Notes: generated from the sequence alone by a model not told the origin. A stretch of 64,000 nt of DNA from Candidatus Nitrotoga sp. MKT (GCA_003402345.1 QFXH01000012.1:1-64000); one strand, 5' to 3'. Shown: positions 1 through 12,157, counted from the stretch's first letter. Translations and numbers: made by a program.

Positions 1-102
1 GCAGCACTGGTAATCATCGCCCGCAAAATCGCCCGCGCAGCCTGGTCTATTCATCATTACCATTCAACTTTCGACCCGGATAGGATTACAAAAAATGTTT
101 GA
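1..102 (+). mobile_element. C-terminal tail of a probable transposase (partial at window edge)
   Basis: Frame 1 is open from the window edge to a TGA at 100-102, giving 33 residues. The peptide contains IIARKIARAAWSIHHY and ends with FDPDRITKNV, which looks like the basic C-terminal tail of IS110-type transposases. That family assignment is from memory and uncertain. It faces the synthetase gene at 155-2320, with 52 bases between the two stop codons, so it may be the insertion that shortened that gene. Confidence 0.35.
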
Positions 103-154
103 CACGAACCATAGAATCTCAATGCGAACGGCTTCTTGGATAAACTGTGCCAGA

Positions 155-2320
155 TCAATAGGGATAGATGGCCATGTGCGCGTAGCGGTCGGCGCTGGGC
201 GGACGATATTCCACAATTACGCGCGCATCGGCGGCCAATGCGCCGTTCTCGTCGAGGATCAGGGGATTGATGTCCATCTCTTTGAGCAAGGGCAGTTCGC
301 AGACCATTTGCGACACGCGCAACAACACGTCCTCCAGCGCCGCCATATTGGCCGGAGCCATGTTGCGGAATGTGCCCAGCATCTTGGCGATACGGGTATT
401 CTGGATCAGCTCTCTGGCCAAGAAGCTGTTCAGCGGCGGCAATGCGATAGCGCGGTCACCCATGATTTCGACGGTAGTCCCGCCCGCGCCGAACGTGATT
501 ACCGGCCCAAACACCGGGTCGCTGGTGACGCCTATCATCAACTCGCGGCCATTCGGTTTGACGACCATCGGTTCGATGGAAATGCCGTCAATCTGCGCGC
601 CGGGGCGATTGTGCTGAACGTTATCGAGAATTTGCTGGTAGGCAGTGCGAACCTCATACGCATTATTCAAGTTGAGCAGCACGCCACCGGTATCGCTCTT
701 GTGCGTGATGTCGGGTGAATTGATTTTCATAGCCACCGGGAATCCCAGTTGCTGTGAAATCAGCAGCGCTTCGTTGGGCGAATGGGCGACTATGGTTTTT
801 GCGACGGGAATATGGAATGCGGACAGTAAGGCTTTGGATTCCACTTCAGTCAGCACCTTGCGATGTTCCTGGAGTACGCCTTCGATAATCTGCCGCGCAC
901 TTTTTATATCAGGCTCAACATGGTGCGGGAACGGGCCGGGCATCTGTATTAGCAACTTCTGATTGCGGTAGTAGCTGGATAAATACGAGAACACCTCCAC
1001 CGCTGTTTCCGGCGTGCAATAGTGTGGTGTGCGCGCTTTGGAAAATGCATTGCGTGCATCCGCGACCTGCGTCTCGCCCATCCAGCAAGCTAACAGCGGT
1101 TTGCTGTGAGCATTGGAAAGCTCAATCAGGATTTGCGCCGATTCCAGGGGCTTGGTCATCGCCTGTGGCGTGAGGATAGCCAGCACGCCGTCCACGTTTT
1201 CATCTTCCAGACAGGCTTTGACTGCATGATGGTAACGGTCTGCTTGAGCATCGCCGATGATGTCTACCGGATTGCCGTGCGGCCAACTCAGCGGTAAATG
1301 TTGGTTGAGATATTTGATTGTGGCATCCGACAAAGTGGCCATCGTGAGCCCCAAGTCGGCGGCACGATCCGCCGCCATCACAGCGGGGCCGCCACCATTG
1401 GTGACGATGGCAAGGCGGTTGCCGACCGGGCGGAAGCCGCATGACAGCGCCTTGGCGGCGGCGAACAGTTGCGTGGTGGTCTGCACCCGCACCACACCTG
1501 CCCAGCTGACTGCCGCATCAAACACATCGTCCGCGCCAACCAGCGAGGCGGTATGTGACATCGCTGCTTTTGAGCCTGACGCATGGCGACCGACCTTGAT
1601 TAGAATCACTGGCTTGATGCGCGCGGCGGCACGTAGCGCGCTCATGAAACTGCGCGCGTTGCGGATGCCTTCGATGTACATCATGATGCTGTGGGTATTG
1701 GCGTCGGATACCAGATAATCGAGAATATCGCCGAAATCAACATCGATCGCTGAGCCAGTGGATACCAAGCTGGAAAAACCCACGCCGTTACTCTGTGCCC
1801 AATCCAGGATCGCGGTGCATAGAGCGCCGGATTGGGAAACGAACGCAATGTTGCCCGTGTTTGCGCCGCCCTTGTTGAAGGTGGCATTGAGGCCGATGGA
1901 TGGGCGCATGATGCCCAGGCAATTCGGGCCGATCAGGCGAATGCCGTAGCGGCGTGCGGTTTCGAGCAATTCTTTTTCCAGTGCCCCACCTTCAGGGCCA
2001 GCTTCGCCAAATCCGGCGGTGATGATGACCGCTGCCTTTACGCCGTGGATGCCGCAACTCTCGATGATGCACGGCACAGTCTGCGGCGGCGTGGCGATTA
2101 CCACTAGTTCAACCGGTTCGCCAATATCGGCAATCGAGGCGTAGGCGCGCTTGCCTTGCACCTCTACATGTTTCGGATTAACAGGATAAAGCAAACCATC
2201 AAAACCGCTTTCCCGCATGTTCTGAAACACGACTTGACCAACTGAATCAGGCCGGTCACTCGCGCCAAACACAGCGACAGACTTAGGGGAAAATAGTGCG
2301 CTAATGTAGTGCTTGTTCAT
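155..2320 (-). CDS. NDP-forming acyl-CoA synthetase (acetate-CoA ligase family), lacking the C-terminal GNAT domain
   Basis: The 721-residue protein matches the ADP-forming acetyl-CoA synthetase layout. An N-terminal CoA-binding Rossmann domain (about 1-130, VAVFGASDRPDSVGQ) is followed by succinyl-CoA-ligase-like domains with the motif around the phospho-accepting histidine (KAAMSHTASLVG). An ATP-grasp domain lies at about 490-700 (MKINSPDITHKSDTGG). Such enzymes make acyl-CoA from acid, CoA and ATP. Many proteobacterial relatives of about 900 residues continue after a conserved RYAHMAI..PY segment into a GNAT acetyltransferase domain (Pat type). Here the stop comes directly after that segment, so the acetyltransferase half is missing. 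No Shine-Dalgarno sequence is evident before the ATG at 2320. Confidence 0.9.
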   Translation of the reverse strand: MNKHYISALFSPKSVAVFGASDRPDSVGQVVFQNMRESGFDGLLYPVNPKHVEVQGKRAYASIADIGEPVELVVIATPPQTVPCIIESCGIHGVKAAVIITAGFGEAGPEGGALEKELLETARRYGIRLIGPNCLGIMRPSIGLNATFNKGGANTGNIAFVSQSGALCTAILDWAQSNGVGFSSLVSTGSAIDVDFGDILDYLVSDANTHSIMMYIEGIRNARSFMSALRAAARIKPVILIKVGRHASGSKAAMSHTASLVGADDVFDAAVSWAGVVRVQTTTQLFAAAKALSCGFRPVGNRLAIVTNGGGPAVMAADRAADLGLTMATLSDATIKYLNQHLPLSWPHGNPVDIIGDAQADRYHHAVKACLEDENVDGVLAILTPQAMTKPLESAQILIELSNAHSKPLLACWMGETQVADARNAFSKARTPHYCTPETAVEVFSYLSSYYRNQKLLIQMPGPFPHHVEPDIKSARQIIEGVLQEHRKVLTEVESKALLSAFHIPVAKTIVAHSPNEALLISQQLGFPVAMKINSPDITHKSDTGGVLLNLNNAYEVRTAYQQILDNVQHNRPGAQIDGISIEPMVVKPNGRELMIGVTSDPVFGPVITFGAGGTTVEIMGDRAIALPPLNSFLARELIQNTRIAKMLGTFRNMAPANMAALEDVLLRVSQMVCELPLLKEMDINPLILDENGALAADARVIVEYRPPSADRYAHMAIYPY

Positions 2321-2666
2321 GATTATGTTATATATTTTTATATAAAATAGTTTTTATAAAAATACCGTACGGCTAAACCAAAGATATTTTTATAGCAGAA
2401 AATTACATCCAAACCGCGCTTGTCCAACAAACGGGCCAGATCGTGGCGTTTCATCCGCACGATCCAGCCTTATCCGTTAGCGCATTGCTTGGCAATTATT
2501 TTTTGAATTGTTTAGAATACCACCGCCCCCTACTTTGCATAAATAACGTCAATGATGGTGCGTAACATATCAGTAGGTATCGTACGAAATAAATTTTTTG
2601 CGAAATGCAACATTAATTATTAAGCAGGCAACAGTACCTAGCGTACTTAGTCTACAAGGAGACAGT
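2321..2666. other. Intergenic region, AT-rich, no gene seen
   Basis: This stretch lies between two divergent genes and should hold both promoters. It is AT-rich at both ends, with a more GC-rich core at about 2400-2470. The core's minus strand could encode a short peptide containing MKRHDLARLLDKRG, possibly a gene remnant, but nothing supports it as a functional gene. Confidence 0.4.
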
Positions 2667-3452
2667 GTGGAAAAGATTGAAAAAGATGTTGCTAAAGAAT
2701 ATTGGGAAAATCAGGCCAAAACCCATAAAGGTTCACATCTAGCATCTTGGAGCGATAACTTCATGATTGAACTTGAGATCGATGCCATAGGAGAGCATAT
2801 CTCAAGTGGGGATCATGTTCTTGATATAGGTTGTGCGAATGGATATTCCGCATTCCAACAATTGGAACGGCACAAAGATGTTGGTTCAATTACAGGTGTT
2901 GATTTTGCTGAAAACATGATTAAACAGGCCAATCTGCTGAAAAAAGCTCAGTGGGTAGGCGATATTGTAAAATTTGAAGTAGGTGACATTAATTCCTTAC
3001 AGTTCCCTGATGCTACTTTTGATGTAGCGTATGCCACACGAGTGGTTACCCTTATGCCTACTTGGGAAGAACAACAAATTGCTATCAATGAATGTCTGCG
3101 GGTTGTTAAGCCAGGCGGTAAAGTGATTTTTTCTGAGCCTTTTTTGGAGCCATTTACATTGCTCAATGCCATGAGGCAACTTAAGGATATGCCCCCATTG
3201 ATTGAGCATGACTCAAATCGGTTCTTTAAAAAAGCGGTATTAGAGGAATTTTTCACGCAAAAGGGTTTGACGTTTAAGGTAAATGATTTCTCATCAATTT
3301 ATTACTTGGGATCAAGATTTTTGAGAGAGTTAGTAACAGACCCGGCAGCATATCCAGGCTTTAATCCGATCAACCGCATTTTTTTCGATATCGAGAAAGA
3401 CTTTTCTGGCGGCGGCTTTGGCATTCAGCAAGCTTATATTGTTACTAAATAA
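2667..3452 (+). CDS. Class I SAM-dependent methyltransferase
   Basis: A 261-residue protein with the SAM-binding motif I VLDIGCANGYSA near residue 50. A motif II-like acidic strand follows (VDFAENMIKQA), then the post-motif block (FDVAYATRVVTLMP, LRVVKPGGKVIFSEP) of the Methyltransf_11/25 type. The substrate cannot be told. I start it at GTG 2667 because an AAGGAG sits five bases upstream; an in-frame TTG at 2598 has no such site. Base composition is clearly more AT-rich than fumC, which starts only 9 bases after the stop, so the gene may have been acquired. The fold is secure, the role unknown. Confidence 0.8.
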   Translation: MEKIEKDVAKEYWENQAKTHKGSHLASWSDNFMIELEIDAIGEHISSGDHVLDIGCANGYSAFQQLERHKDVGSITGVDFAENMIKQANLLKKAQWVGDIVKFEVGDINSLQFPDATFDVAYATRVVTLMPTWEEQQIAINECLRVVKPGGKVIFSEPFLEPFTLLNAMRQLKDMPPLIEHDSNRFFKKAVLEEFFTQKGLTFKVNDFSSIYYLGSRFLRELVTDPAAYPGFNPINRIFFDIEKDFSGGGFGIQQAYIVTK

Positions 3453-3461
3453 AAATATTAC

Positions 3462-4844
3462 ATGGCCCAAACCAGAATAGAGCACGACACATTCGGCCCC
3501 ATAGAGGTTGCGGCAGACCGGCTTTGGGGCGCGCAAACGCAACGTTCGCTTGAACATTTCCATATTTCCTCCGAACGCATGCCGAAGGAACTCATACTCG
3601 CACTCGCTATGGTTAAGCGCGCTTGCGCATTGGTGAACCGTGATTTAAATCTATTAAATGCCGCCAAGGCGGATGCCATTGTGCGGGCGGCGGACGAAAT
3701 ACTGGCTGGCCAGCATACGCAAGAGTTTCCACTTTCCGTTTGGCAGACGGGTTCCGGTACCCAAACCAATATGAACCTGAACGAGGTGCTCGCTAACCGT
3801 GCCTCTGAACTGCTCGGCGGAAAATGGGGCAAAGACCGGTTGGTACATCCCAATGATGACGTGAATCTCGGCCAATCATCCAATGATATTTTCCCCACTG
3901 CCATGCACGTCGCAGCCGGTCTCAGTATCACCCAATCCTTGCTTCCTGCGCTACGCAAGCTGCGCTCGACACTGGAGGCAAAATCCCGCAATTTTGACGG
4001 CATCGTCAAAATTGGGCGCACGCACTTACAGGATGCCACTCCGCTAACACTTGGACAGGAGTTTTCCGCTTACGTAGCGCAATTGGATTATGCGGAATCC
4101 ATCATTAACGCTACCTTGCCCTCGCTTTGCGAACTTGCGGCCGGGGGTACTGCAGTGGGTACCGGACTTAACACACACACCGAATTCGGGGAGCGCGTTG
4201 CTGTGGAACTGGCCCGTAGCACCAACTTGCCATTCAAAAGCGCCGCCAACAAATTTGCGGCCCTAGCCGCACATGACGCCCTAGTGGCCGCACATGGCAT
4301 GCTCAAAACACTCGCTGCCGCCCTGATGAAAATTGCCAACGACATCCGCTGGATGGCTTCGGGACCACGCTCTGGCCTTGGGGAAATAAGTATTCCTGAG
4401 AACGAACCGGGAAGCTCGATCATGCCGGGCAAAGTTAATCCGACACAGTGCGAAGCGCTTACCATGCTATGTTGCCAAGTCTTTGGCAATGACGTTGCCA
4501 TCAATATAGGTGGCGCTTCGGGAAATTTTGAGCTCAATGTTTTCAAGCCACTCATCATCCATAATTTCCAACAAAGCGTACGCTTACTTGCTGATGGCAT
4601 GGCAAGCTTCGAAGAACACTGCGTGTCCGGCATCCAAGCCAACCACGGACGTATTGCAGAACTTATGGAACGATCGCTCATGCTGGTGACCGCCTTGACC
4701 CCGCATATCGGCTACGATAAAGCCGCCGAAATCGCTAAACAAGCACACCGGGATGGCGGTACGCTAAAACAGACGGCATTAGTGCTAGGCTATGTTACGG
4801 AAGAAGAATTCGACTGCTGGGTGCAGCCAGCGAAGATGACTTGA
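3462..4844 (+). CDS. fumC: Class II fumarate hydratase
   Basis: The 460-residue protein interconverts fumarate and L-malate in the citric acid cycle in the cytoplasm. The fumarase/aspartase signature [11 protein letters not shown] lies at about 317-327 and supplies the mobile catalytic serine loop. The THLQDATP histidine motif is near 188, and the [10 protein letters not shown]-type substrate loop reads [10 protein letters not shown] near 97-104. Length and motif order fit FumC, the iron-free class II enzyme, rather than aspartase or argininosuccinate lyase. The ATG lies 9 bases after the methyltransferase stop without a visible Shine-Dalgarno sequence. It converges with def. Confidence 0.96.
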   Translation: MAQTRIEHDTFGPIEVAADRLWGAQTQRSLEHFHISSERMPKELILALAMVKRACALVNRDLNLLNAAKADAIVRAADEILAGQHTQEFPLSVWQTGSGTQTNMNLNEVLANRASELLGGKWGKDRLVHPNDDVNLGQSSNDIFPTAMHVAAGLSITQSLLPALRKLRSTLEAKSRNFDGIVKIGRTHLQDATPLTLGQEFSAYVAQLDYAESIINATLPSLCELAAGGTAVGTGLNTHTEFGERVAVELARSTNLPFKSAANKFAALAAHDALVAAHGMLKTLAAALMKIANDIRWMASGPRSGLGEISIPENEPGSSIMPGKVNPTQCEALTMLCCQVFGNDVAINIGGASGNFELNVFKPLIIHNFQQSVRLLADGMASFEEHCVSGIQANHGRIAELMERSLMLVTALTPHIGYDKAAEIAKQAHRDGGTLKQTALVLGYVTEEEFDCWVQPAKMT

Positions 4845-4921
4845 TCTATCTAAAACAACTTAATGTACCAAGTCATCGCACAGCTGAAAGCCTATTGTTC
4901 AATTTCACATTTCCACTTTCC

Positions 4922-5509
4922 CTACTCGTCTACCAAATGTTGGTTTGGATACAGCACATCAGTAAAGCCAAATTGGCTGAAATCGCGGATACGCATGGGA
5001 TACAGAATCCCATCCAGATGATCACATTCATGCTGTACTACGCGGGCATGAAAACCATTTACCGCGCGGTCTATTAATACGCCATATTCATCCCGTCCCT
5101 GATAATGGATGGATTGAAAACGCGGTACCAGCCCACGCAATCCCGGCACGCTCAAGCAGCCTTCCCATCCTTCCACCACATCTGGATTCAATATGGGATC
5201 TACATGCAAATCTACTACACTTGATGAACTACTTAATTTTGTTAGCGGAGTAATAACCGGATTGATCAATACCGTTTCTGGCACTATTTCAGCATCGGGA
5301 TAGCGTGGGTTGAACTGCACACCGAAAATCACTACACGCAAATTCACGCCTATCTGTGGTGCGGCCAGTCCCGCGCCGTTTAACGCCTGCATGGTATCGC
5401 GCATATCGGCCAATAACGCGTGCAGTTCCGGCGTATCGAAATCCACCACCTCTTCCGCGCAACGCAACAAGCGCGCATCGCCCATACGCAATACTTCCCT
5501 AATTGACAT
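4922..5509 (-). CDS. def: Peptide deformylase
   Basis: The 195-residue protein removes the N-formyl group from nascent proteins. All three metal-site motifs are present: [10 protein letters not shown] (45-54), WEGCLS (115-120, metal ligand Cys118) and QHECDHLDG (159-167, ligands His160 and His164, catalytic Glu161). The start at 5509 ([10 protein letters not shown]) overlaps the end of the phosphorylase gene by 11 bases; a longer reading upstream lies inside that gene. Between NPVITPL and WEGCLS there is a serine-rich stretch (SSSSS near 93-97, then about 15 residues) that looks longer than the usual connection. The gene is not next to fmt, so the housekeeping copy may be elsewhere. Confidence 0.93.
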   Translation of the reverse strand: MSIREVLRMGDARLLRCAEEVVDFDTPELHALLADMRDTMQALNGAGLAAPQIGVNLRVVIFGVQFNPRYPDAEIVPETVLINPVITPLTKLSSSSSVVDLHVDPILNPDVVEGWEGCLSVPGLRGLVPRFQSIHYQGRDEYGVLIDRAVNGFHARVVQHECDHLDGILYPMRIRDFSQFGFTDVLYPNQHLVDE

Positions 5510-6245
5510 CAGAATCCACCACGCATTCAAGGATGTTGCGCACGCGCGCCATAGCAGGTTGTGCCACTGCACTGATGGTTTCCAAATGCACACCATTACG
5601 GCTGCTACCGCGACCGGCAGCATGATTCACCACCACCGCGATCGCGGCGTAATTCAAGCCGAGCTCTTTGGCTAGGGCGGCTTCAGGCATACCGGTCATG
5701 CCCACCATATCGGCACCGTCCCGCTCCAAGCGATTAATCTCCGCCGCCGTATCTAGGCGCGGCCCTTGAGTAGCGGCATATACTCCGCCATCCAGACAAG
5801 GGATGTCTGCACATCTGCCAGCATTCAGAATTTGTTGGCGTAATTCCTGACTATAAGGCTGGGTAAAATCAATATGCGTTACCGAGCAATCGCGCCCATC
5901 AAAGTAGGTGAACTGGCGTCCATAGGTGTAATCAATAATCTGATCTGGCAACACAATAGCGCCGGGCAACAGGTCAGCACGGATACCCCCAACTGCCGCG
6001 ACAGAAATAATGCGTTGCGCTCCCTGTTCTTTTAACGCCCAAAGATTGGCACGATAATTCACCTCATGCGGCGGGATCGTATGGCCGTAACCATGACGGG
6101 CAATAAACATGACCTCATGCTGGCGCAAACGGCCAAAGGTAATCGCTCCGGAAGGCTCACCGTAGGGCGTGCGCATCACCTGTCGATGTGATATTTCCAG
6201 ATTGGTCAGTTGCGTCAGTCCCGTCCCACCAATAATCGCTAACAT
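5499..6245 (-). CDS. mtnP: S-methyl-5'-thioinosine / methylthioadenosine phosphorylase family protein
   Basis: A 248-residue purine nucleoside phosphorylase of the MTAP family. The opening phosphate-binding motif IIGGTGL is at residues 4-10, TPYGEPSG follows, and the [18 protein letters not shown] block and the substrate region [10 protein letters not shown] are present. The enzyme splits methylthio-nucleosides into base and 5-methylthioribose-1-phosphate for methionine salvage. The NHAAGRG segment and overall form resemble the proteobacterial methylthioinosine-specific branch, but specificity cannot be settled by eye. The hpt gene for a hypoxanthine/guanine phosphoribosyltransferase lies upstream, which suits hypoxanthine as a product. 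Its end overlaps def. Confidence 0.85.
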   Translation of the reverse strand: MLAIIGGTGLTQLTNLEISHRQVMRTPYGEPSGAITFGRLRQHEVMFIARHGYGHTIPPHEVNYRANLWALKEQGAQRIISVAAVGGIRADLLPGAIVLPDQIIDYTYGRQFTYFDGRDCSVTHIDFTQPYSQELRQQILNAGRCADIPCLDGGVYAATQGPRLDTAAEINRLERDGADMVGMTGMPEAALAKELGLNYAAIAVVVNHAAGRGSSRNGVHLETISAVAQPAMARVRNILECVVDSDVN

Positions 6246-6388
6246 TTGTTATTACCTTTTGGAAAATATAGGACTCACTCATTCCCGAATTACCTGCACT
6301 CCATAATTCAGGCAACATAAATACAATTATTGTTTTTAATCAAAATGTAAAAATATAAATAGCATGTATTGCTTTAATGTAGCTGGAT

Positions 6389-6937
6389 CTATTTTTCCCT
6401 CGTTGCGTAAACCGCAGGGAGATTACGCCACGCGCCATGTATGTCCATGCCGAAGCCGAATACAAAGCGGTTAGGCAATTCTAGCCCGACAAAATCGGCA
6501 CGTATCGGCTTAGCCTTTCCAATCCGTTTATCAGCAAACACCGCACTGTAAAATTTGGTGGCACCCAAATCCAGCACACGCTGCTTAACTGCGGCCAGCG
6601 TCTCACCCTCGTCGAGAATATCATCCACCACCAACACCACACGGCCAGTTACATTTTCGCGCGGTTCGACTTTCCAGTGCAAGATTCCACCCTGCTGATT
6701 AGTGCCATAGCGCGATACATGCACATAATCAAAATCGAGCGGAAAAGTAAGCAGTGGCAGCAACTGCCCGGTAAACACCACCGCACCGCCCATTACCGAT
6801 AGCAATAATGGATGCATATCAGCTAATACCGTATTTATTTCCCGCGCGACACTCATTACTGCCGCCTGCACTTTTTCAGCTGAGACAATTAACTCGGCTT
6901 GACTCAAGACATCGCTCACCTGCTGATTAGAGAGCAT
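6389..6937 (-). CDS. hpt: Hypoxanthine-guanine phosphoribosyltransferase
   Basis: A 182-residue type I phosphoribosyltransferase for purine salvage, converting hypoxanthine or guanine plus PRPP to IMP or GMP. The PRPP-binding loop VVLVVDDILDEGET lies at 100-113 and the flexible-loop region YVHVSRYG at 71-78. The C-terminal base-binding part (FVGLELPNRFVFGFGMD) is of the Hpt type. The ATG shares one base with the galU stop (TAATG), so translation is probably coupled. A 143-base gap separates it from the downstream phosphorylase gene. Confidence 0.9.
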   Translation of the reverse strand: MLSNQQVSDVLSQAELIVSAEKVQAAVMSVAREINTVLADMHPLLLSVMGGAVVFTGQLLPLLTFPLDFDYVHVSRYGTNQQGGILHWKVEPRENVTGRVVLVVDDILDEGETLAAVKQRVLDLGATKFYSAVFADKRIGKAKPIRADFVGLELPNRFVFGFGMDIHGAWRNLPAVYATREK

Positions 6938-7803
6938 TACTTGATCGTTGCCAGATAAGTGGCAAACTCTTCACTTAGTTCAGGGTGTTTAAGGCCGAAT
7001 GCCACCGTTGCCTTGAGATAGCCCAGCTTGGAGCCGCAATCGTAACGAATACCGTTAAACCGGTATGCCAGCACTTTTTCTTCTTTTATCAGCGCTGAAA
7101 TCCCATCGGTCAGCTGAATTTCACCGCCCGCACCCGCCTGTAACTTCGCCAAGTGATGAAAAATACGTGGAGTCAACACATAGCGCCCCACCACCGCCAG
7201 AGTAGAAGGCGCATCTGCCGGGCTGGGCTTTTCAACGATGGCATGCACCTGCTCCACACTCTGCTCCAGATTGCTACTACTGACTATGCCATAGTGGCCC
7301 GTCTGTGAAGGGGGTACGTCCTCCACGCCGAGCACGGAACATTGATAGCGCTGGTATACGTCTATCATCTGTTTAATGATGGATCTGTCGCCAGCGATCA
7401 AGTCATCAGCCAAAATTACTGCAAACGGTTCGTTTTGCACCACCGGCTGCGCGCACAGGACTGCATGGCCGAGGCCAAGCGTTTCTGACTGACGGATGTA
7501 AATGCAATTCACATGCTTGGGGATTACTTCCTGAACTGCACGTAACAGCTCGCTTTTGCCGCGCGCGAAAAGTTCAGCTTCAATCTCATAAGCCGTATCG
7601 AAATGGTCCTCAATAGCGCGTTTGTTGCGACCAGTGATGAACACCATGTCCGTAATACCCGCCGCCACCGCCTCTTCCACCGCATACTGGATTAACGGTT
7701 TGTCGACTACCGGCATCATTTCTTTGGGACTAGCCTTGGTGGCGGGCAGGAAACGACTGCCCAATCCAGCGACCGGAAATACAGCTTTAGTAATTTTAGT
7801 CAT
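6937..7803 (-). CDS. galU: UTP-glucose-1-phosphate uridylyltransferase
   Basis: A 288-residue nucleotidyltransferase making UDP-glucose from UTP and glucose-1-phosphate. This precursor feeds lipopolysaccharide, exopolysaccharide and UDP-glucuronate, which is relevant to the arn and EPS genes later in the window. The start [18 protein letters not shown] and the [14 protein letters not shown] block are diagnostic. FAVILADD carries the metal-binding aspartates, and the C-terminal [13 protein letters not shown] is typical. I use the ATG at 7803, with GGAG eight bases upstream; an upstream in-frame ATG adds five residues without a better site. Confidence 0.95.
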   Translation of the reverse strand: MTKITKAVFPVAGLGSRFLPATKASPKEMMPVVDKPLIQYAVEEAVAAGITDMVFITGRNKRAIEDHFDTAYEIEAELFARGKSELLRAVQEVIPKHVNCIYIRQSETLGLGHAVLCAQPVVQNEPFAVILADDLIAGDRSIIKQMIDVYQRYQCSVLGVEDVPPSQTGHYGIVSSSNLEQSVEQVHAIVEKPSPADAPSTLAVVGRYVLTPRIFHHLAKLQAGAGGEIQLTDGISALIKEEKVLAYRFNGIRYDCGSKLGYLKATVAFGLKHPELSEEFATYLATIK

Positions 7804-7855
7804 AATATTTCTCCACAACTTCCCGGCTAAAAATTTTCAAAAAAACAATTACGAT

Positions 7856-9907
<2,052 letters not shown>

Positions 9908-9925
9908 CTAATCTAAAAGAAAAAT

Positions 9926-11002
9926 CTAGGAAAACAGCCTGCGCGCTTGGGCGCTGCCAGCAATAATGTGGCTTGCCCGCATTTCAGCCTCGACAGCAGC
10001 AATGCGCTCACGGATTAGCGTAATACTATCTTCGCTTAATGCCACATGGTTCGCATCCACTATAGCTGCGTGCAATTCACTAGCCAGTTGTCGTGCCAAA
10101 ATCACCATTTGGTCAAAACCTAGTACGGGCTGCTCCACACGTGGCACATCCAGCAGCAAAGTCAGGCCATCTACATGCAATTCACCCAACTTATGGTGTT
10201 GAAATGGGGTGTTATCTTCATTACACAGGCTGAACAAAGTTTGGCCGTGCGTATCCATTAAATGAAACGCACCATCCGCTTGCAAACGTAAATCATACTG
10301 CTCAGCCACGCGCGCGATATCATTACCAGACAGTATTTGTTTATCGCTGGGCAAAATATTAAGGCCGATCATCTGATCTACACCTGCGCAGAATTTATCC
10401 AGCTCTACCGCCTGCGCGGCGGTTTTTGCCACATCCGGCAGCACCACACTGGTATGCAATTGTGTTGCAATCATTCGCGCGAGCTCGCGAAAATCCATCA
10501 ATTTAGCTTCACTCACCGCACCGGAACGATTCACCAGTTGTAACGCCAGTTTAAACGAGGTGTAAGCCAATGGACTATCCGCAATCACTTTCTCCCATTC
10601 GCCGCTCACAGCATTCAAACCGCATACATGAACGTTTTTACCAAAATCAAAGCGTTGCTGCCACAACAACATTAGCGCATCCGCACCCGCTGGGTTTTTA
10701 GGCGAAATCACTGCAATGTAATCGGTTTTCTCATCCAGCAACGCACACATAGCATCTACCGTGTGCCCATGTTGCGGCTCATTGGGCAATATACTCATGG
10801 GCACGGCCTGTTCCATTTTCTCGACCAGCAGTTCATCTGTCTGAATTTCTTCAGCTGGGCGATACAACGCATCTTCATGCCTATGCTTGAACGCCGTACC
10901 AAACTTGCGCCGATACCGGTGTTGTTGCCACCAATTATAAATATATATTGTCAGTACCACGGCGATGCCGATACCGAGCAAGCTAATTTGTAGTTCACTC
11001 AT
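9926..11002 (-). CDS. zipA: Cell division protein ZipA
   Basis: The 358-residue protein has one N-terminal membrane span (about 5-24, LLGIGIAVVLTIYIYNWW) followed by a basic segment and a variable linker, and ends in a ZipA-type FtsZ-binding domain (about 215-345). That domain contains FSLCNEDNTPFQ, GLTLLLDVPRVE and FDQMVILARQLA. ZipA anchors the FtsZ ring to the inner membrane at the septum. The short linker and the position just before ligA fit the betaproteobacterial form. In many relatives smc lies upstream; here an unrelated arsR unit does. Confidence 0.88.
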   Translation of the reverse strand: MSELQISLLGIGIAVVLTIYIYNWWQQHRYRRKFGTAFKHRHEDALYRPAEEIQTDELLVEKMEQAVPMSILPNEPQHGHTVDAMCALLDEKTDYIAVISPKNPAGADALMLLWQQRFDFGKNVHVCGLNAVSGEWEKVIADSPLAYTSFKLALQLVNRSGAVSEAKLMDFRELARMIATQLHTSVVLPDVAKTAAQAVELDKFCAGVDQMIGLNILPSDKQILSGNDIARVAEQYDLRLQADGAFHLMDTHGQTLFSLCNEDNTPFQHHKLGELHVDGLTLLLDVPRVEQPVLGFDQMVILARQLASELHAAIVDANHVALSEDSITLIRERIAAVEAEMRASHIIAGSAQARRLFS

Positions 11003-11212
11003 AATTGGAAATATTACAGTAGATTAATTTTCTGCATACACGGCACGTTACACCATTATTGTTGAATTATCGCAAGAGCGCTGAGAAATGGCAAAGGTCA
11101 GTGAACCCCATTATCGGCAAACGCCCGTATACGGTATACACCGCACCATCAGCGGCCATTTTTCATGTACCAACCTTAATACCAGCAATTGACTATCTTA
11201 AGATTTAGCCCT

Positions 11213-11236
11213 ATAGTTAACCGATTAGTTAACTAT
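11213..11236 (+). promoter_or_regulatory. Perfect inverted repeat, probable ArsR-family operator
   Basis: The arms ATAGTTAAC and GTTAACTAT are exact reverse complements separated by six bases (CGATTA), centred about 32 bases before the arsR start. Size, symmetry and place fit the operator of an autoregulating winged-helix dimer. A third, partial copy of the half-site (GAGTTAAG) follows at about 11244-11251. Confidence 0.65.
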
Positions 11237-11256
11237 CGAATTAGAGTTAAGTGCAT

Positions 11257-11634
11257 ATGTCCACGAATATCACCGTAGACCACCTCAGCGCGACCTTCTC
11301 CGCTTTGGCCGACCCCACCCGGCGGGCGATGTTGGCGCGTCTGGCTAAGGGTGAAGCATCGGTTAACGAGCTTGCTGCGCCATTTGCGATGAGCTTGCCT
11401 GCCGTATCAAAGCACATCAAAGTGCTGGAAAAAGCTGGATTAGTCACTAAAGGGCGCGACGCGCAGTGGCGTCCCTGCCGTATTGACGCTGAACAGCTCA
11501 AAGTAGCGATGGACTGGATTGGTCAATACAAACAGTTTTGGGAAGAGCGGTTGGACCGCTTGGATACTTATTTGCTCACCCTGCAACAAAACCCTGACCC
11601 CGATATCAACCCCACCAAAGGAAAATTAAAGTGA
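11257..11634 (+). CDS. ArsR/SmtB-family transcriptional regulator
   Basis: A 125-residue winged-helix regulator. [25 protein letters not shown] followed by [19 protein letters not shown] is the typical helix-turn-helix of the subgroup found beside AHSA1/SRPBCC genes. No metal-binding ELCVC-type motif is present, so a metal sensor role is unlikely. The ATG at 11257 is preferred; an in-frame GTG at 11251 adds two residues. Its stop overlaps the start of the next gene by four bases, and the operator upstream suggests that it represses its own three-gene operon. Confidence 0.88.
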   Translation: MSTNITVDHLSATFSALADPTRRAMLARLAKGEASVNELAAPFAMSLPAVSKHIKVLEKAGLVTKGRDAQWRPCRIDAEQLKVAMDWIGQYKQFWEERLDRLDTYLLTLQQNPDPDINPTKGKLK

Positions 11635-12155
11635 AAACCAAATCCAATGACATATATAGCCAATTTAACCCCAAACTTGACCTCACTTTTGAGCGCATCG
11701 TCGATGTGCCCAAAGAACTTGTTTGGCGCGCTTGGACTGAGCCGGCGCTGCTCAAACCATGGTTTTGTCCGCTGCCGTGGAAAACCATAGACGCTGAAAT
11801 TGACCTGCGCCCCGGCGGCATGTTCCGCACCACCATGCAGTCGCCAGAAGGTAAGGAATTCCCCAATACCGGCTGTTATCTGGAAGTCATCCCCAATGAA
11901 AAGCTAGTCTGGACGAATGCCTTGTTACCGGGCTTTCGCCCCAGCACACCCAGCCCAACTTGCGGAGACGAACAGGCAGATTTCAAGTTCACCGCCATAA
12001 TCGGGCTGGCAGACCACCCCAACGGCACACGCTACACCGCCACGGTGATCCACGCGGATGAAACAGGTCACAACCAACACGCTGCGATGGGCTTTGAAAG
12101 CGGCTGGGGTACAGCGCTCGACCAATTGGTCGCCATGATCAAGAAAGGCATCTGA
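11631..12155 (+). CDS. SRPBCC/AHSA1 domain protein
   Basis: A 174-residue START-like (SRPBCC) domain protein of the AHSA1 branch. [21 protein letters not shown] is the typical first strand and helix, [13 protein letters not shown] and [11 protein letters not shown] follow, and the C-terminal helix includes [16 protein letters not shown]. Such proteins hold a hydrophobic cavity and are often encoded with an ArsR regulator; the ligand is not known. Translation starts at a GTG overlapping the arsR stop. Confidence 0.85.
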   Translation: MKTKSNDIYSQFNPKLDLTFERIVDVPKELVWRAWTEPALLKPWFCPLPWKTIDAEIDLRPGGMFRTTMQSPEGKEFPNTGCYLEVIPNEKLVWTNALLPGFRPSTPSPTCGDEQADFKFTAIIGLADHPNGTRYTATVIHADETGHNQHAAMGFESGWGTALDQLVAMIKKGI

Positions 12156-12157
12156 CC

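Noticed and set aside
2390-2490. Minus-strand peptide MKRHDLARLLDKRG in the gap before the synthetase
   Set aside because: Short, no ribosome site, no recognisable family; at most a gene remnant.
4841-5077. Plus-strand ORF after fumC
   Set aside because: It lies antisense to the 3' part of def, has no family features, and def has all catalytic motifs.
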